A stretch of 64,000 nucleotides of DNA from Arthrobacter sp. ISL-28. Lineage in GTDB: Bacteria; Actinomycetota; Actinomycetes; Actinomycetales; Micrococcaceae. The position numbers and the translations under genes are program-made. The notes beneath the pieces were generated by a model. That model was not told the DNA's origin and ran no database searches. It saw only the letters and a list, made by a program, of their open reading frames with translations. The stretch is from positions 123,561 to 187,560 of the forward strand of contig NZ_JAGGPJ010000013.1 in the NCBI RefSeq assembly GCF_018613875.1. The letters run 5' to 3'. Shown piece by piece: positions 34,442 to 42,847 of this stretch (its first letter is position 1; the number at the start of each line of letters is the position of its first letter).

Positions 34442-35101
34442 CTACCTCGCGAGTCCGAGAGCGGCCGGCACCGGGAGGCTGCCGTCCCGGAATTCGATGG
34501 TGCGGCCTATGCAGCCGGGCTGGTCCAGCACTGCGGCGGCGACGATGGCAACGTTGGCCCGCGACGTCTGGGTCCCCGCGGAGGGGTCGGCCGGGTTAAC
34601 GTCAATCAGCCCGTTCCCGGGCCCGTCAGTCAGTGTCCCGGGTCCGAGGATGGTCCAGTCCAGTCCGCTGCCGCGGAGGTATTCATCGGCCGCCGCCTTG
34701 GCCTCGGCGTAGGCGTGGAAGCTGTGGCCCGCGGGCACACCATGGTCCGGGCCGGCGCCGAAGTAGGAGACCATAACGTACCGGTTCACGCCGGCTTCCA
34801 CGGCGGCGTCCATGGAGCGGATGGCGGCGTCGCGGTCCACCGCGTAGGTGCGCTGCGGGTTCCCTCCCCCGGCGCCGGCTGACCAGACCACGGCGTCGTG
34901 GTTCCGGAGCGCGGCGGCGATTTCCGCCGTCGTCGAATTTTCCACGTCAAGGACCGCCGGCGACGCGCCGGTGGCAGCGACGTCGGCGGTGTGGTCGGGG
35001 TTGCGGATGAAGGACGTGACGCTGTGCCCCTCGTCCATGAGCAGGGCGGACAGCTGGAGGGCCACTTTGCCGTGGCCGCCGATTATCGCGATGCGGGTCA
35101 T
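34442..35101 (-). CDS. NAD(P)H-binding atypical SDR protein
   Basis: 219 residues. Nucleotide-binding loop at the N-terminus (IAIIGGHGKVALQLSALLMDEGH) and an NmrA/atypical SDR pattern (VLDVENSTTAEIAAALRNHDAVVWSAGAG, RYVMVSYFGAG). The normal YxxxK pair is replaced by the atypical AYAEAKAAADEYL form. Such proteins act as NAD(P)H-dependent epimerase-like enzymes or redox sensors. Substrate unknown. Confidence 0.88.
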   Translation of the reverse strand: MTRIAIIGGHGKVALQLSALLMDEGHSVTSFIRNPDHTADVAATGASPAVLDVENSTTAEIAAALRNHDAVVWSAGAGGGNPQRTYAVDRDAAIRSMDAAVEAGVNRYVMVSYFGAGPDHGVPAGHSFHAYAEAKAAADEYLRGSGLDWTILGPGTLTDGPGNGLIDVNPADPSAGTQTSRANVAIVAAAVLDQPGCIGRTIEFRDGSLPVPAALGLAR

Positions 35102-35143
35102 GCACCCATTCTGTCCCAGTGTGCGGCTGCGTCCAGCCGGGCG

Positions 35144-35704
35144 TCAGGTGCGGTTGGCGTAACGGAGAAACACGACGCCGTTGCCGAAACGCCGTTCTTC
35201 CAGCAATTCCAGGTCCAGGCGGACGTCGTCGGGGAGGTACTTTTTGCCGCCTCCTACCGCCAGGGGGGAGATGAACATCTGGAATTCATCCACCAGGCCT
35301 GCCCGGATGGCGGCGGCGGCGAGCTCCGGACCGCCCACGGCCAGGTCCTGCCCGGCATCCGCCTTGAGCTGCCTGACGGCGCCGGCGTCGAATTCGCGCT
35401 CGATGCGGGTCCGTTCGCTGGACGGCCTGGCCAGGGTCCGGGAGAACACCACCTTGTCAGCCGCTTTCCAGAGCTCAGCGAAGTCCTGGATGTAGGGAGG
35501 TTCCTGCGCGAAGGCGGCGGGATCTTCCCACGCCACCATCACCTCATAGAGGCGCCGCCCGAACAGATAGGTGCCGATCCCGCGCTGGAGCCCGTTGACG
35601 AAAGTGTGCACTTCCTCGTCCGGCTCGCCCCAGTCGAAGCGGCCGTCGCCGTCCGCCACGTAGCCGTCGAGGGACATGATGAACGAGTAGATCAGTTTGG
35701 CCAT
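35144..35704 (-). CDS. RibD C-terminal/dihydrofolate-reductase-like protein
   Basis: 186 residues with AGGAGG before the ATG. The family pattern is clear: SFIMSLDGYVADGDGRFDW, YLFGRRLYEVM, VVFSRTLA, DLAVGGPELAAAAIRAGLVDEF and ISPLAVGGGKKYL. It has the dihydrofolate-reductase fold and probably uses NADPH, but is not a housekeeping DHFR (that is at 10747-11331). The substrate is unknown. Confidence 0.9.
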   Translation of the reverse strand: MAKLIYSFIMSLDGYVADGDGRFDWGEPDEEVHTFVNGLQRGIGTYLFGRRLYEVMVAWEDPAAFAQEPPYIQDFAELWKAADKVVFSRTLARPSSERTRIEREFDAGAVRQLKADAGQDLAVGGPELAAAAIRAGLVDEFQMFISPLAVGGGKKYLPDDVRLDLELLEERRFGNGVVFLRYANRT

Positions 35705-35932
35705 GACGGGCCTCCTGTGGTGAGCCTGATACGGTCCGAGCCTAGGCTCCCGACCCTAGATTGCCCGGCGCAGGATGACAACGTTCCGCGGCTTCCGGCG
35801 GCCAGCCGCACCAATGGCACAGGATTCCATCAAGACCTCATCAAGGATCGGATTTCGGGCATTTCGGCCTGCCATGCTGGTCATCGCACCACTGAAGGTG
35901 CGCGACTTTTCAAGGACTTTAATGGGGAAATC

Positions 35933-36658
35933 ATGCCGACACGCCGGTTCAAGCATGTCCGAAGCCGGGCCGCATCACTCGCCGCATTCGTCGGGCCCGG
36001 GGCCTGGGGCAAGTCCCTTGCCGCCTCCGGCCTGGCGGCGGGCCTGCTGCTCGCGGGACTGGCCGTCCCCTCAGAGGCTGCCCCCTATTATTCGGCGCCG
36101 CTGCGCACCGCGGCCCGCTCACTCCCGGTGGCGGCCGAGAACAACGCCGGCTACGACAGGACCCGCTACTTCGGTTCCTGGCTGGACACCAACCGCGACT
36201 GCCAGAACACCAGGGCCGAAGTCCTCCTGCAGGAGACAAAGGCGCCCGTAACCTTCACCACCGCGCGGAAGTGCACGCTGCGCACCGGGCGCTGGGTGTC
36301 CGTCTGGGACAACCGGACGCACTACTCCGCTTCAGCCGTGGAGATCGACCACACCGTCCCCGTCCACGAGGCATGGGGTTCGGGGGCGCGCTACTGGTCT
36401 CAGGCGCGCCGGGTGGCGTTTTACAACGACCTCAGCGACTCCCGGTCCCTGAATGCCCTGACGGCGGCGTTGAACTCCGCCAAGCAGGCAAGGGGTCCGG
36501 AGTCGTGGATGCCTCCCGCGAACAGCTGCGCCTACATCGGCCAGTGGATCGCGGTGAAGATCCGGTGGGGTCTGCGGGTGGACAGCGTGGAGAAGGCCGC
36601 GCTGATCCGCTACGCGGACCGCTGCCCGAACGTGACGGTCGGCGTCACGAGGGTATAG
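35933..36658 (+). CDS. Secreted HNH nuclease (DUF1524/GmrSD C-terminal-like)
   Basis: 241 residues with GGGGAAA before the ATG. A signal peptide with a basic N-region and hydrophobic core (~28-46) ends near VPSEAA. The mature domain has DTNRDCQNTRAEVL and the His-Me finger motif EIDHTVPVHEAWGSGA (D139, H140), then NDLSDSRSLNALTAALNSAK. This matches exported actinobacterial HNH nucleases. Its role is probably extracellular nucleic acid breakdown. It stands alone and is followed by a strong terminator. Confidence 0.9.
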   Translation: MPTRRFKHVRSRAASLAAFVGPGAWGKSLAASGLAAGLLLAGLAVPSEAAPYYSAPLRTAARSLPVAAENNAGYDRTRYFGSWLDTNRDCQNTRAEVLLQETKAPVTFTTARKCTLRTGRWVSVWDNRTHYSASAVEIDHTVPVHEAWGSGARYWSQARRVAFYNDLSDSRSLNALTAALNSAKQARGPESWMPPANSCAYIGQWIAVKIRWGLRVDSVEKAALIRYADRCPNVTVGVTRV

Positions 36659-36708
36659 GGCGTTCGCGCCCGCCGGCGCCAGGGTTCTTGGGGGGCCCTG
36701 GAAGAAAT

Positions 36709-36745
36709 GCCCCGCGCCGCTCGACGGCGGCGCGGGGCTTTTTCT
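36709..36745 (+). terminator. Intrinsic terminator after the HNH nuclease gene
   Basis: A perfect 12-bp GC stem (36709-36720 with 36727-36738) with a six-base loop is followed by TTTTTCTT. It is the best canonical terminator in the window. Confidence 0.92.
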
Positions 36746-36817
36746 TGCCGTCGCGGGCTGGCTGACACACCAGCATGGAACCAGTACCCTGTCCGCTGGC
36801 CTGCACGGGACTTAAAC

Positions 36818-36854
36818 CAAAAGCAGGCCAGAAGCGTCATGCCTCTGGCCTGCT
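36818..36854 (-). terminator. Intrinsic terminator of the tRNA-Thr/tRNA-Met transcript
   Basis: AGCAGGCCAGA and TCTGGCCTGCT form an 11-bp perfect stem with an 11-base loop; on the minus strand the stem is followed by TTTTGGTTT. It lies eight bases past the tRNA-Met 3' end. Confidence 0.88.
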
Positions 36855-36861
36855 GATCCTG

Positions 36862-36935
36862 TAGCGGTGGGGAGGCTCGATCTCCCGACCTCACGATTAT
36901 GAGTCGTGCGCTCTAACCAACTGAGCTACACCGCC
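36862..36935 (-). tRNA. tRNA-Met (CAT)
   Basis: 74 nt. Acceptor stem GGCGGTG with CACCGCT, D-arm GTAGCTCAGTTGGTTAGAGC, anticodon stem CACGA/TCGTG around loop CTCATAA with anticodon CAT, and T-arm GGGAGATCGAGCCTCCC. The CCA end is not encoded. The first acceptor pair is G-C or G-U, not the C-A mismatch of initiators, so elongator Met is likely; a lysidine-modified Ile reading of CAT cannot be excluded by eye. Confidence 0.93.
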
Positions 36936-36996
36936 ACGAATGAGAAAAACCTGTGCCAAGCCGGTCAAGACCGCCCTGACACAGGCCCTCATTCAG

Positions 36997-37068
36997 AGCC
37001 CCCCACCGGAATCGATCCGGTGACCTCGTTCTTACCAAGAACGCGCTCTACCACTGAGCTAGGGGGGC
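36997..37068 (-). tRNA. tRNA-Thr (GGT)
   Basis: 72 nt. Acceptor GCCCCCC/GGGGGGC, D-arm TAGCTCAGTGGTAGAGC, anticodon stem CGTTC/GAACG with loop TTGGTAA (anticodon GGT), T-arm CCGGATCGATTCCGG, discriminator T. CCA not encoded. Cotranscribed with tRNA-Met 61 bases downstream. Confidence 0.95.
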
Positions 37069-37079
37069 AACGAGTAAAT

Positions 37080-37108
37080 ACTCTACCGGAAGATATGCCA
37101 CTCAACAA
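37080..37108 (-). promoter_or_regulatory. Sigma-70-type promoter of the tRNA unit
   Basis: On the minus strand TTGTTG (37108-37103) is 17 bases from TAGAGT (37085-37080), which places the start site a few bases before tRNA-Thr. Confidence 0.7.
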
Positions 37109-37278
37109 ATCGGCGGACCGGCCCCTGGGGAGGGGACGAAACAGTTGCGCCGGAACGATTTTTCTGGCCTTCGAAAGGGCCCATTAGCGCCTCCGGAGGG
37201 CGATCGACGGCGCTGCTGCGGTGCCTCACAGCGCCTTTGGAGGCCCTGCCGTCCGAGCCAACGCCCGCGTCCCCGGCT

Positions 37279-37322
37279 TGTCCCTGAAATGAGCCTGGTC
37301 TGTCCCTGAAATGAGCTTGGCC
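37279..37322 (-). repeat. 22-bp tandem duplication
   Basis: Two adjoining copies (37279-37300, 37301-37322) of TGTCCCTGAAATGAGCYTGG differ at two positions. The 369-base gap 37069-37437 that contains them also holds a GGCGCTG/CAGCGCC hairpin (37209-37235) and the helicase terminator; I see no gene in it. Confidence 0.8.
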
Positions 37323-37330
37323 TTAAATGC

Positions 37331-37360
37331 GCAGGGACCGGCTCGAAAGCCGGTCCCTGC
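37331..37360 (-). terminator. Stem-loop terminator after the DEAD-box helicase gene
   Basis: A perfect 13-bp stem (37331-37343 with 37348-37360) around a CGAA (TTCG on the minus strand) tetraloop; the minus-strand tail is GCATTTAAGG. Confidence 0.85.
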
Positions 37361-37437
37361 ATTGTTAGCCGAGAGCTGGTGCTGGGGAGTTACTCCCCTG
37401 ACACCGGTACGACCGGGCGGTGGTTAACACCTGCCGA

Positions 37438-39570
37438 TTACCATTTGCCCTTGCGGTTGAAGTCGCGGTGTCCGCCTTCATTGCCGTGGCGGGGCTTGCG
37501 TGAACCATCGCCGTGGCCGCCGAAACGGGAGTCGCTGGACTGCCCTCGGCCTGCACCGGCGTCGGCGCTGACGTTGCGCTCTGCGCGGTCGCTGTAGGAG
37601 CGTCCGCCGCGGTCCGCCGAGGAACGCTCGCCGCCGCCGGCGTAACCGCCGCGGTCGCCGTCGTTCTTCCGGAATTCCTTCTTGAAGCCGCCGGAGCCCT
37701 TGAAGTTGCCGCCGCGCTCACCGCCGCGGTTGCCCTGGTAGCTGCCGCGGTCACCGGAAGGCTTGCGTCCGTTGTCCAGCTCGAGGTGGATGAGCTCGCC
37801 GCCGATCCGGGTGCGGGACAGGGCGCGCAGCTGCTCCGGGCTCAGGTCCGCTGGAAGTTCCACGAGGGAGTGGTCAGAGCGGATGTCGATGCCGCCGATC
37901 TGGGCCGAGGAGATGCCGCCTTCGTTGGCGATGGCGCCAACGATGGAACCCGGCATGACGCGCTGACGGCGTCCGACGGCGATCCGGTAGGTGGCGTTGC
38001 CTTCGGTCAGGGTGCGGGTCGGGCCGCGGGAGCCGAAGCCGTCCTTGGAGCGTTCGCGCTTCTGGAATTCAGGAGCAGCAGGCAGTTCCTTGACCAGGAG
38101 CGGCTGTCCACCCTGAGCCATGACAGCCAGTGCTGCAGCGATCTCGGCGGCGGGAACGTTGTGCTCCTCCTCGTAGGAGGCGATGAGGTCGCGGAACGCC
38201 GCAACATCCTCGGACTCGAGAGTCTCGGTGATGCGCTCGGCGAACTTGCCCAGACGCAGCGTGTTCACGGTCTCAGCGGTGGGCAGGTGCATCTGCTCGA
38301 CCGGCTGGCGCGTGGCCTTTTCGATGGAGCGCAGCAGGTACTTCTCCCGCGGCGTCATGAAAAGGATGGCGTCGCCGGAACGGCCTGCACGACCGGTGCG
38401 GCCGATGCGGTGCACGTAGGACTCGGTGTCATGCGGGATGTCGTAGTTGATCACGTGGCTGATGCGTTCCACGTCAAGACCACGGGCAGCAACGTCGGTG
38501 GCAACCAGGATGTCGATGCGGCCTTCCTTCAGCGCGTCAACAGTGCGTTCGCGCTGCTGCTGCGGGATGTCGCCGTTGATGGCGGCAGCCTGGAAACCGC
38601 GGGACTTCAGCTTGTCGGCGAGGTCCTCGGTGGCCATCTTGGTGCGCACGAACGCGATGACGCCGTCGAACTCTTCAACCTCGAGGATGCGGGTCAGCGC
38701 ATCGAGCTTGTGCGGGCCCATGACCTGCAGGTAGCGCTGCTTGGTGTTGGCACCGGTGGTCGTCTTGGACTTCACCGAGATCTCGGCCGGGTTGTTCAGG
38801 TACTGCTTGGACATCCGGCGGATCTGGCTCGGCATGGTGGCCGAGAACAAGGCGACCTGGCGGTCCGAGGGGGTCTGCTGGAAGATCTGCTCCACGTCTT
38901 CGGCGAAGCCCATGCGCAGCATTTCGTCGGCCTCATCCAGGACGAGGTACTGAAGTTCCGACAGGTCCAGGGAGCCCTTGGAGATGTGGTCGATCACGCG
39001 GCCGGGAGTACCGACAACAACCTGGGCGCCGCGGCGCAGGCCGGCCAGCTGGGGGCCGTAGGCGGAGCCGCCGTAGACGGGGAGGACGGTGAAGTCATCG
39101 ATGTGCTTGGCGTACGAGGTGAAAGCCTCGGCAACCTGGAGCGCCAGCTCACGGGTCGGGGCAAGAACCAGGGCCTGTGTCTTGCGGGACGGGCCGTTGA
39201 GGTCGTGGAGCTCGGCAAGGCGGGACAGTGCCGGTACTGCGAATGCTGCAGTCTTACCGGTGCCGGTCTGGGCGAGGCCCACGACGTCGCGGCCTTCGAG
39301 CAGCAGCGGGATGGTTGCTGCCTGGATCGGGGAAGGCTTTTCGTAGCCGACGTCCTGCAGGGCGGCGAGGACGCGGGGGTCGATGCCGAGGTCCACGAAA
39401 CGGACGCCATCGGCTTCAGTGTCAGCTTCGCCGCTGGCGCGGTCAGCCTGGGGAGCTTCTTTGGTTGCTTCGTCAGCCTGGGGGGCTTCAGCCTGAGGTG
39501 CCTCTGCGGCAGCGCTCTCGGTGTTAACCGTGTTCTCGGTCTCGATCGCGTCGTTGTGATTTTCGGGCAT
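37438..39570 (-). CDS. deaD: DEAD-box RNA helicase, DeaD/CsdA type
   Basis: 710 residues from the ATG at 39570 (GAGGA upstream); an ATG at 39591 is possible. After an acidic repeat-rich N-terminus (EAPQAEAPQADEATKEAP) come the Q motif (GYEKPSPIQAATIP), Walker A AQTGTGKT (~100-107), DEAD (VLDEADEML), SAT and HRIGRTGRAGR. A DbpA-like RNA-binding domain (RIAVGRRQRVMPGSIVGAIANEGG) and an RGG/G-rich basic tail follow. It unwinds structured RNA in ribosome assembly and cold adaptation. Its long upstream leader suggests post-transcriptional control. Confidence 0.95.
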   Translation of the reverse strand: MPENHNDAIETENTVNTESAAAEAPQAEAPQADEATKEAPQADRASGEADTEADGVRFVDLGIDPRVLAALQDVGYEKPSPIQAATIPLLLEGRDVVGLAQTGTGKTAAFAVPALSRLAELHDLNGPSRKTQALVLAPTRELALQVAEAFTSYAKHIDDFTVLPVYGGSAYGPQLAGLRRGAQVVVGTPGRVIDHISKGSLDLSELQYLVLDEADEMLRMGFAEDVEQIFQQTPSDRQVALFSATMPSQIRRMSKQYLNNPAEISVKSKTTTGANTKQRYLQVMGPHKLDALTRILEVEEFDGVIAFVRTKMATEDLADKLKSRGFQAAAINGDIPQQQRERTVDALKEGRIDILVATDVAARGLDVERISHVINYDIPHDTESYVHRIGRTGRAGRSGDAILFMTPREKYLLRSIEKATRQPVEQMHLPTAETVNTLRLGKFAERITETLESEDVAAFRDLIASYEEEHNVPAAEIAAALAVMAQGGQPLLVKELPAAPEFQKRERSKDGFGSRGPTRTLTEGNATYRIAVGRRQRVMPGSIVGAIANEGGISSAQIGGIDIRSDHSLVELPADLSPEQLRALSRTRIGGELIHLELDNGRKPSGDRGSYQGNRGGERGGNFKGSGGFKKEFRKNDGDRGGYAGGGERSSADRGGRSYSDRAERNVSADAGAGRGQSSDSRFGGHGDGSRKPRHGNEGGHRDFNRKGKW

Positions 39571-40160
39571 AGGGAAGTTTTCCTCATCCATAGGGGGCCA
39601 GGCGGCACAACCCGAGGTGAGCGGAGCCGCAGTACATGTGCCGTGATTGCCGGGCATACATTGACCGGCCGGTCACGGAGAAGTCCGGCGCTTTCGCAAT
39701 CCCGTGGCAGGACTTCCCGCTGCATCTCTTGGCTGCTATCCCAGCAGTCTGTACAGCGTTTTCTTTAGCCGGCTCTCCCTATGAAAATGCCCGCATCACA
39801 TTTGCGGACTCCAACACTTGCCAGTCCTGCCTCAAAAATTGGGCAGGAATAAGGGATTTCCGGAGTGGGGGATATTTCAAGTGTAGGGCATACTTCCGCA
39901 CATGAATAACCGAGGGGCCTGGAGCGCCAGTGAGCTTGGCCACACAGTGGTCCTCCGCCGTCGTTCATTTCCGCCGTTCGAGGCTCCGGGGCCGTGGCCG
40001 CCGATGGGCTGGCTGGACGGCTGGCGGCAGATCTGCACCACTTTCCGGCGGCCACAGAGGCCTCATCCGCGCCACTGCGGCGGCTCCCCACGCCAAGCTG
40101 TGCAAAGTGGTGCAGAAAAGACCAGGAAGAACGACGGCGGGCGGCGGTAAGAGCCGGCGG
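39571..40160 (-). promoter_or_regulatory. Long gene-free region upstream of the helicase, probable structured 5' leader
   Basis: 590 bases without a convincing gene. On the minus strand a 7-bp stem-loop (TCCTGCC/GGCAGGA, 39825-39848) lies ~255 bases before the start codon, in an unusually A/T-rich stretch (39770-39900) that is the likely promoter zone. DeaD-type mRNAs in other bacteria carry long regulated leaders. The remaining ~250 bases up to the MOSC gene are GC-rich with no feature I can name. Confidence 0.4.
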
Positions 40161-40814
40161 CTAGCTGCCCACGCGGCGGAGCAGTTTCTCGAATTCGTCG
40201 TGGTACTCGGGCTGCAGACGGACTTCGCCGTCCGCCTCGGCGTCCCGGAGGGCCTCCATGGCTTCGACATCGGGCTGGCTGAACCAGCGCCCGATCGTCA
40301 CGCCATGGCGTGGAACGAAGAGCCGGTGGATGTGGTCTCCTGCCTGGACTGAGCCGGTGCGGATCACCCGGAGATAGGTGCCGACCAGTCCGGCGTCAGT
40401 GAAGCGCTTGACCCACTGGCTCTCCCCCATGCGCCGCTGGAATGCAGCACACGGCACCCGCGGCGAGGTGACCTCGACTTCGACGTCCAGCCCGATCTTC
40501 CAGCGCTCGCCGATCACGGCGCCGGTGGTGTCGATGCCGGAAACCCGCAGGTTCTCGCCGAATATTCCCGGCGGCAGTTCACGCTGCAGTTCGCCGACCC
40601 AGTAGTCGGCATCGGCCTGGGAGTAGGCGTACAGGGCCTGGTCCTCGCCGCCGTGGTGGATCCGGCTCGCCTGGATGTCACCGTGCAGGCCAAGCTTGTG
40701 TACCTTCACGGGCCCTTCCACGGGGCGTTTGTCGATCGCGGTGACACCCACGCTCCCCTCATCAGGGAGCAGTTGGTGTACCCGGCAGACGGCAAGCAGA
40801 GTGGCGGTTTCCAT
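40161..40814 (-). CDS. MOSC domain protein
   Basis: 217 residues. The MOSC fold is seen in DKRPVEGPVKVHKLGLHGDIQASRIHHGGEDQALYAY and PPGIFGENLRVSGID; the conserved cysteine is in VTSPRVPCAAFQRRMG. It resembles YiiM-type proteins that reduce N-hydroxylated compounds with a molybdenum cofactor. It starts six bases after a TAGACT box and is probably leaderless. No molybdenum genes are nearby. Confidence 0.9.
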   Translation of the reverse strand: METATLLAVCRVHQLLPDEGSVGVTAIDKRPVEGPVKVHKLGLHGDIQASRIHHGGEDQALYAYSQADADYWVGELQRELPPGIFGENLRVSGIDTTGAVIGERWKIGLDVEVEVTSPRVPCAAFQRRMGESQWVKRFTDAGLVGTYLRVIRTGSVQAGDHIHRLFVPRHGVTIGRWFSQPDVEAMEALRDAEADGEVRLQPEYHDEFEKLLRRVGS

Positions 40815-40820
40815 GGCAAC

Positions 40821-40826
40821 AGTCTA
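40821..40826 (-). promoter_or_regulatory. -10 box TAGACT of leaderless MOSC gene
   Basis: TAGACT on the minus strand ends six bases before the ATG at 40814; no ribosome site is present. Confidence 0.65.
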
Positions 40827-41020
40827 GGTTCTTGGCGCAGGGCTGTGTCTCCGCAAACTCATGATGACTTGCGGCCACGATTTTGTTCTCGGTCCAGGGG
40901 TGCAGCTACTAGGCTGGCAGCAGGATTTACGTGCGGGCTGCAGCCTGCCCCAGGACGGCCGCGCCACCGGCGTGAACCTATCAAGCCTGACCCAATCAGC
41001 ATGGACCGGCAGGGGGACTC

Positions 41021-41632
41021 ATGGACCCGGAGAAAGACCAGCCGCAGGACAGCGACGGCGAGGCGCGCGATGCTGCGTCCGCCGCCGGCGCCCCGAAGCC
41101 GCCGCCGTGGCAGGTGCCCAAGCCGGAGCTCCGGCCCGAACTGCAGGACCCCGGGCTGCTGAAGCCCGACAGTCAGAGCGGACAGCCCAGACCCATCATC
41201 GACCCCTTCGCCAGGGAGCGCGAGCGCGACCTGAACGCGGCGGCGGCCCGGAAGAAGCGCTCCCAGCGCCGCACCGTAGTGGTGGGGCTGGGCGTGACAG
41301 CGCTGCTGGCCGGCACCATCACCGCGATCGTGGCGAGCAACGAACAGGAACCCGACTACGCCCAGGTCTGCTTCAACGACGAAACCGGTGAACGGGTGGA
41401 GGACACCCAGTGCAGCAGCACGGCCGGCCGCGGCGGGGGCCTTTACGCCTGGTACTTCTACGCCCGCGGCGCCAGCGTTCCGGGTGTGGGCCAGAACCGG
41501 TCGTCCTATCCGAACTTCACCAGGACCGTTCCGCAGGGCGCCAAGACGTCCACGGGATACAGCACCAAGGGCGGCACGGTCAGCAGGGGCGGCTTCGGCA
41601 GCAGCTCCAAGGGCGGAAGCACGGGAGGCTAA
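41021..41632 (+). CDS. YgiB-like membrane-anchored protein
   Basis: 203 residues with GGGGGA before the ATG. A Pro-rich cytoplasmic segment (~1-85) is followed by one membrane helix (~87-105, VVVGLGVTALLAGTITAIV) and an outer domain with CFNDETGERVEDTQC, two cysteines likely bridged, a Tyr-rich part (LYAWYFYARG) and a Gly/Ser tail (RGGFGSSSKGGSTGG). The Gly-rich end, CxN start and position one gene before a YgiC homologue match the E. coli ygiB-ygiC pair (DUF1190). Function is unknown; it may present substrates to the ligase at the membrane. Confidence 0.72.
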   Translation: MDPEKDQPQDSDGEARDAASAAGAPKPPPWQVPKPELRPELQDPGLLKPDSQSGQPRPIIDPFARERERDLNAAAARKKRSQRRTVVVGLGVTALLAGTITAIVASNEQEPDYAQVCFNDETGERVEDTQCSSTAGRGGGLYAWYFYARGASVPGVGQNRSSYPNFTRTVPQGAKTSTGYSTKGGTVSRGGFGSSSKGGSTGG

Positions 41633-41635
41633 GGG

Positions 41636-42847
41636 GTGAAGAGACTAACCGCTGCACCCCGGCCGGACTGGAAGCAGAAAATCGAAGAGCAGGGCCTGGT
41701 TTTCTCGACCACCACCATGCCGGACGGCAAGAAGATCGAGTACTGGAACGAGTCTGCGTACTACGAGTTCACCATGGACGAGGTAGAGGCCCTCGAGGTC
41801 ACGGCCGAGGACATGCACAAAATGTGCCTCGAGGCGGCAAAATTCCTCGCCACGGGAGCCATGGGCCCGATCGGCATCGGCGGGCAGGCGCTGGAGCTCG
41901 CGGCCGAATCGCTGCAGGCCGGGGACATGGACATTTACGGCCGCTTCGATTTCATCTACGACGGCCAGGGCGGGCCCGCCAAGATGCTCGAATACAACGC
42001 GGACACCCCCACGGGACTGATTGAGGCGGCCGTGGCCCAGTGGTTCTGGCTGCAGGACGTCTTTCCCGAAAAGGACCAGTGGAACGGCATCCACGAAGCC
42101 CTCATCCGGCAGTGGAAGAAGCTCCAGTACCGCACGGGCATGAGCACCCTCCACATCGCGCACTCGGAGGCCGAGGAATCCGGCGAGGACTGGATGACTG
42201 CTGCCTACATGCGTGATGTCGCCAGCCAGGCCGGCTGGACCACTATCGGCATCAACATGTCCGATATCGGCTGGGACCCGAACCTGAAACGCTTTGTGGA
42301 CCTGGACAACTACATGATCAGCACCATCTTCAAGCTCTACCCTTGGGAGCTGATGATGAAGGAGCCGTTCGGCCACCGCCTCCTGGAGCGCGCCCACAAT
42401 CCGCGCTGGGTGGAACCCGCCTGGAAAATGCTGCTCTCCAACAAGGCGCTGCTTGCCGCCCTGTGGCACCTCTACCCGGACCATCCCAATCTGCTGCCCG
42501 CCTACCTCAACGAGCCCGGGCCGCTGAAGGAGTGGGTGGCCAAGCCGCTGCACGGCAGGGAGGGTGACAACATCAAGATTCATGCCCGAGGCATCAGCAT
42601 GGAACAGCCAGGCGGGTACGGGCGCGAAGGCTGGTGTTACCAGCAGTTCCAGCCCCTTCCCGATTTCGACGGCAACCACCCCGTCCTTGGCCTCTGGGTG
42701 GTCGACGGCGAGTCCGTCGGCTGCGGCGTCCGCGAATCCGACGGCCCCATCACCGACTACTTCTGCCGCTTCGTGCCGAACACCATCGATGCGCCGGCCC
42801 CTCTTTCAATCCAGGCCCACTCCAGCAAGGCAGGTAACGCCCTATGA
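41636..42847 (+). CDS. Glutathionylspermidine synthase-like ATP-grasp ligase (YgiC type)
   Basis: 403 residues from a GTG three bases after the ygiB-like gene. Aligned by eye with E. coli YgiC it keeps WNESAYYEFTMDEVEALE, LEYNADTPTGLIEAAVAQWFWL, IFKLYPWELMMKE, SNKALLAALWHLYPDHPNLLPAYL, VAKPLHGREGDNIKI and QQFQPLPDFDG. It lacks the amidase domain of bifunctional GspSA. Such enzymes join a peptide carboxylate to an amine using ATP. The host makes mycothiol (mshD in this window), so the substrate is unlikely to be glutathione itself. The stop overlaps the permease start. Confidence 0.92.
   Translation: MKRLTAAPRPDWKQKIEEQGLVFSTTTMPDGKKIEYWNESAYYEFTMDEVEALEVTAEDMHKMCLEAAKFLATGAMGPIGIGGQALELAAESLQAGDMDIYGRFDFIYDGQGGPAKMLEYNADTPTGLIEAAVAQWFWLQDVFPEKDQWNGIHEALIRQWKKLQYRTGMSTLHIAHSEAEESGEDWMTAAYMRDVASQAGWTTIGINMSDIGWDPNLKRFVDLDNYMISTIFKLYPWELMMKEPFGHRLLERAHNPRWVEPAWKMLLSNKALLAALWHLYPDHPNLLPAYLNEPGPLKEWVAKPLHGREGDNIKIHARGISMEQPGGYGREGWCYQQFQPLPDFDGNHPVLGLWVVDGESVGCGVRESDGPITDYFCRFVPNTIDAPAPLSIQAHSSKAGNAL

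Noticed and set aside
32783..34882. A 699-codon open frame antisense to the Na+/H+ antiporter
   Set aside because: Ser/Thr/Arg-rich translation without domains; the antiporter on the opposite strand is complete.
35933..36658. GmrSD-type restriction enzyme
   Set aside because: The HNH domain is similar to the GmrD end, but the protein is short, has a signal peptide and no GmrS-like domain, so it is an exported nuclease.
37513..39768. A 751-codon open frame antisense to the DEAD-box helicase
   Set aside because: Composition (Ala/Val/Gly/Asp) and lack of any motif mark it as antisense to the real helicase gene.
40161..40814. Part of a molybdenum cofactor operon
   Set aside because: Only the MOSC gene is present; no moa, moe or mod genes lie in the window.
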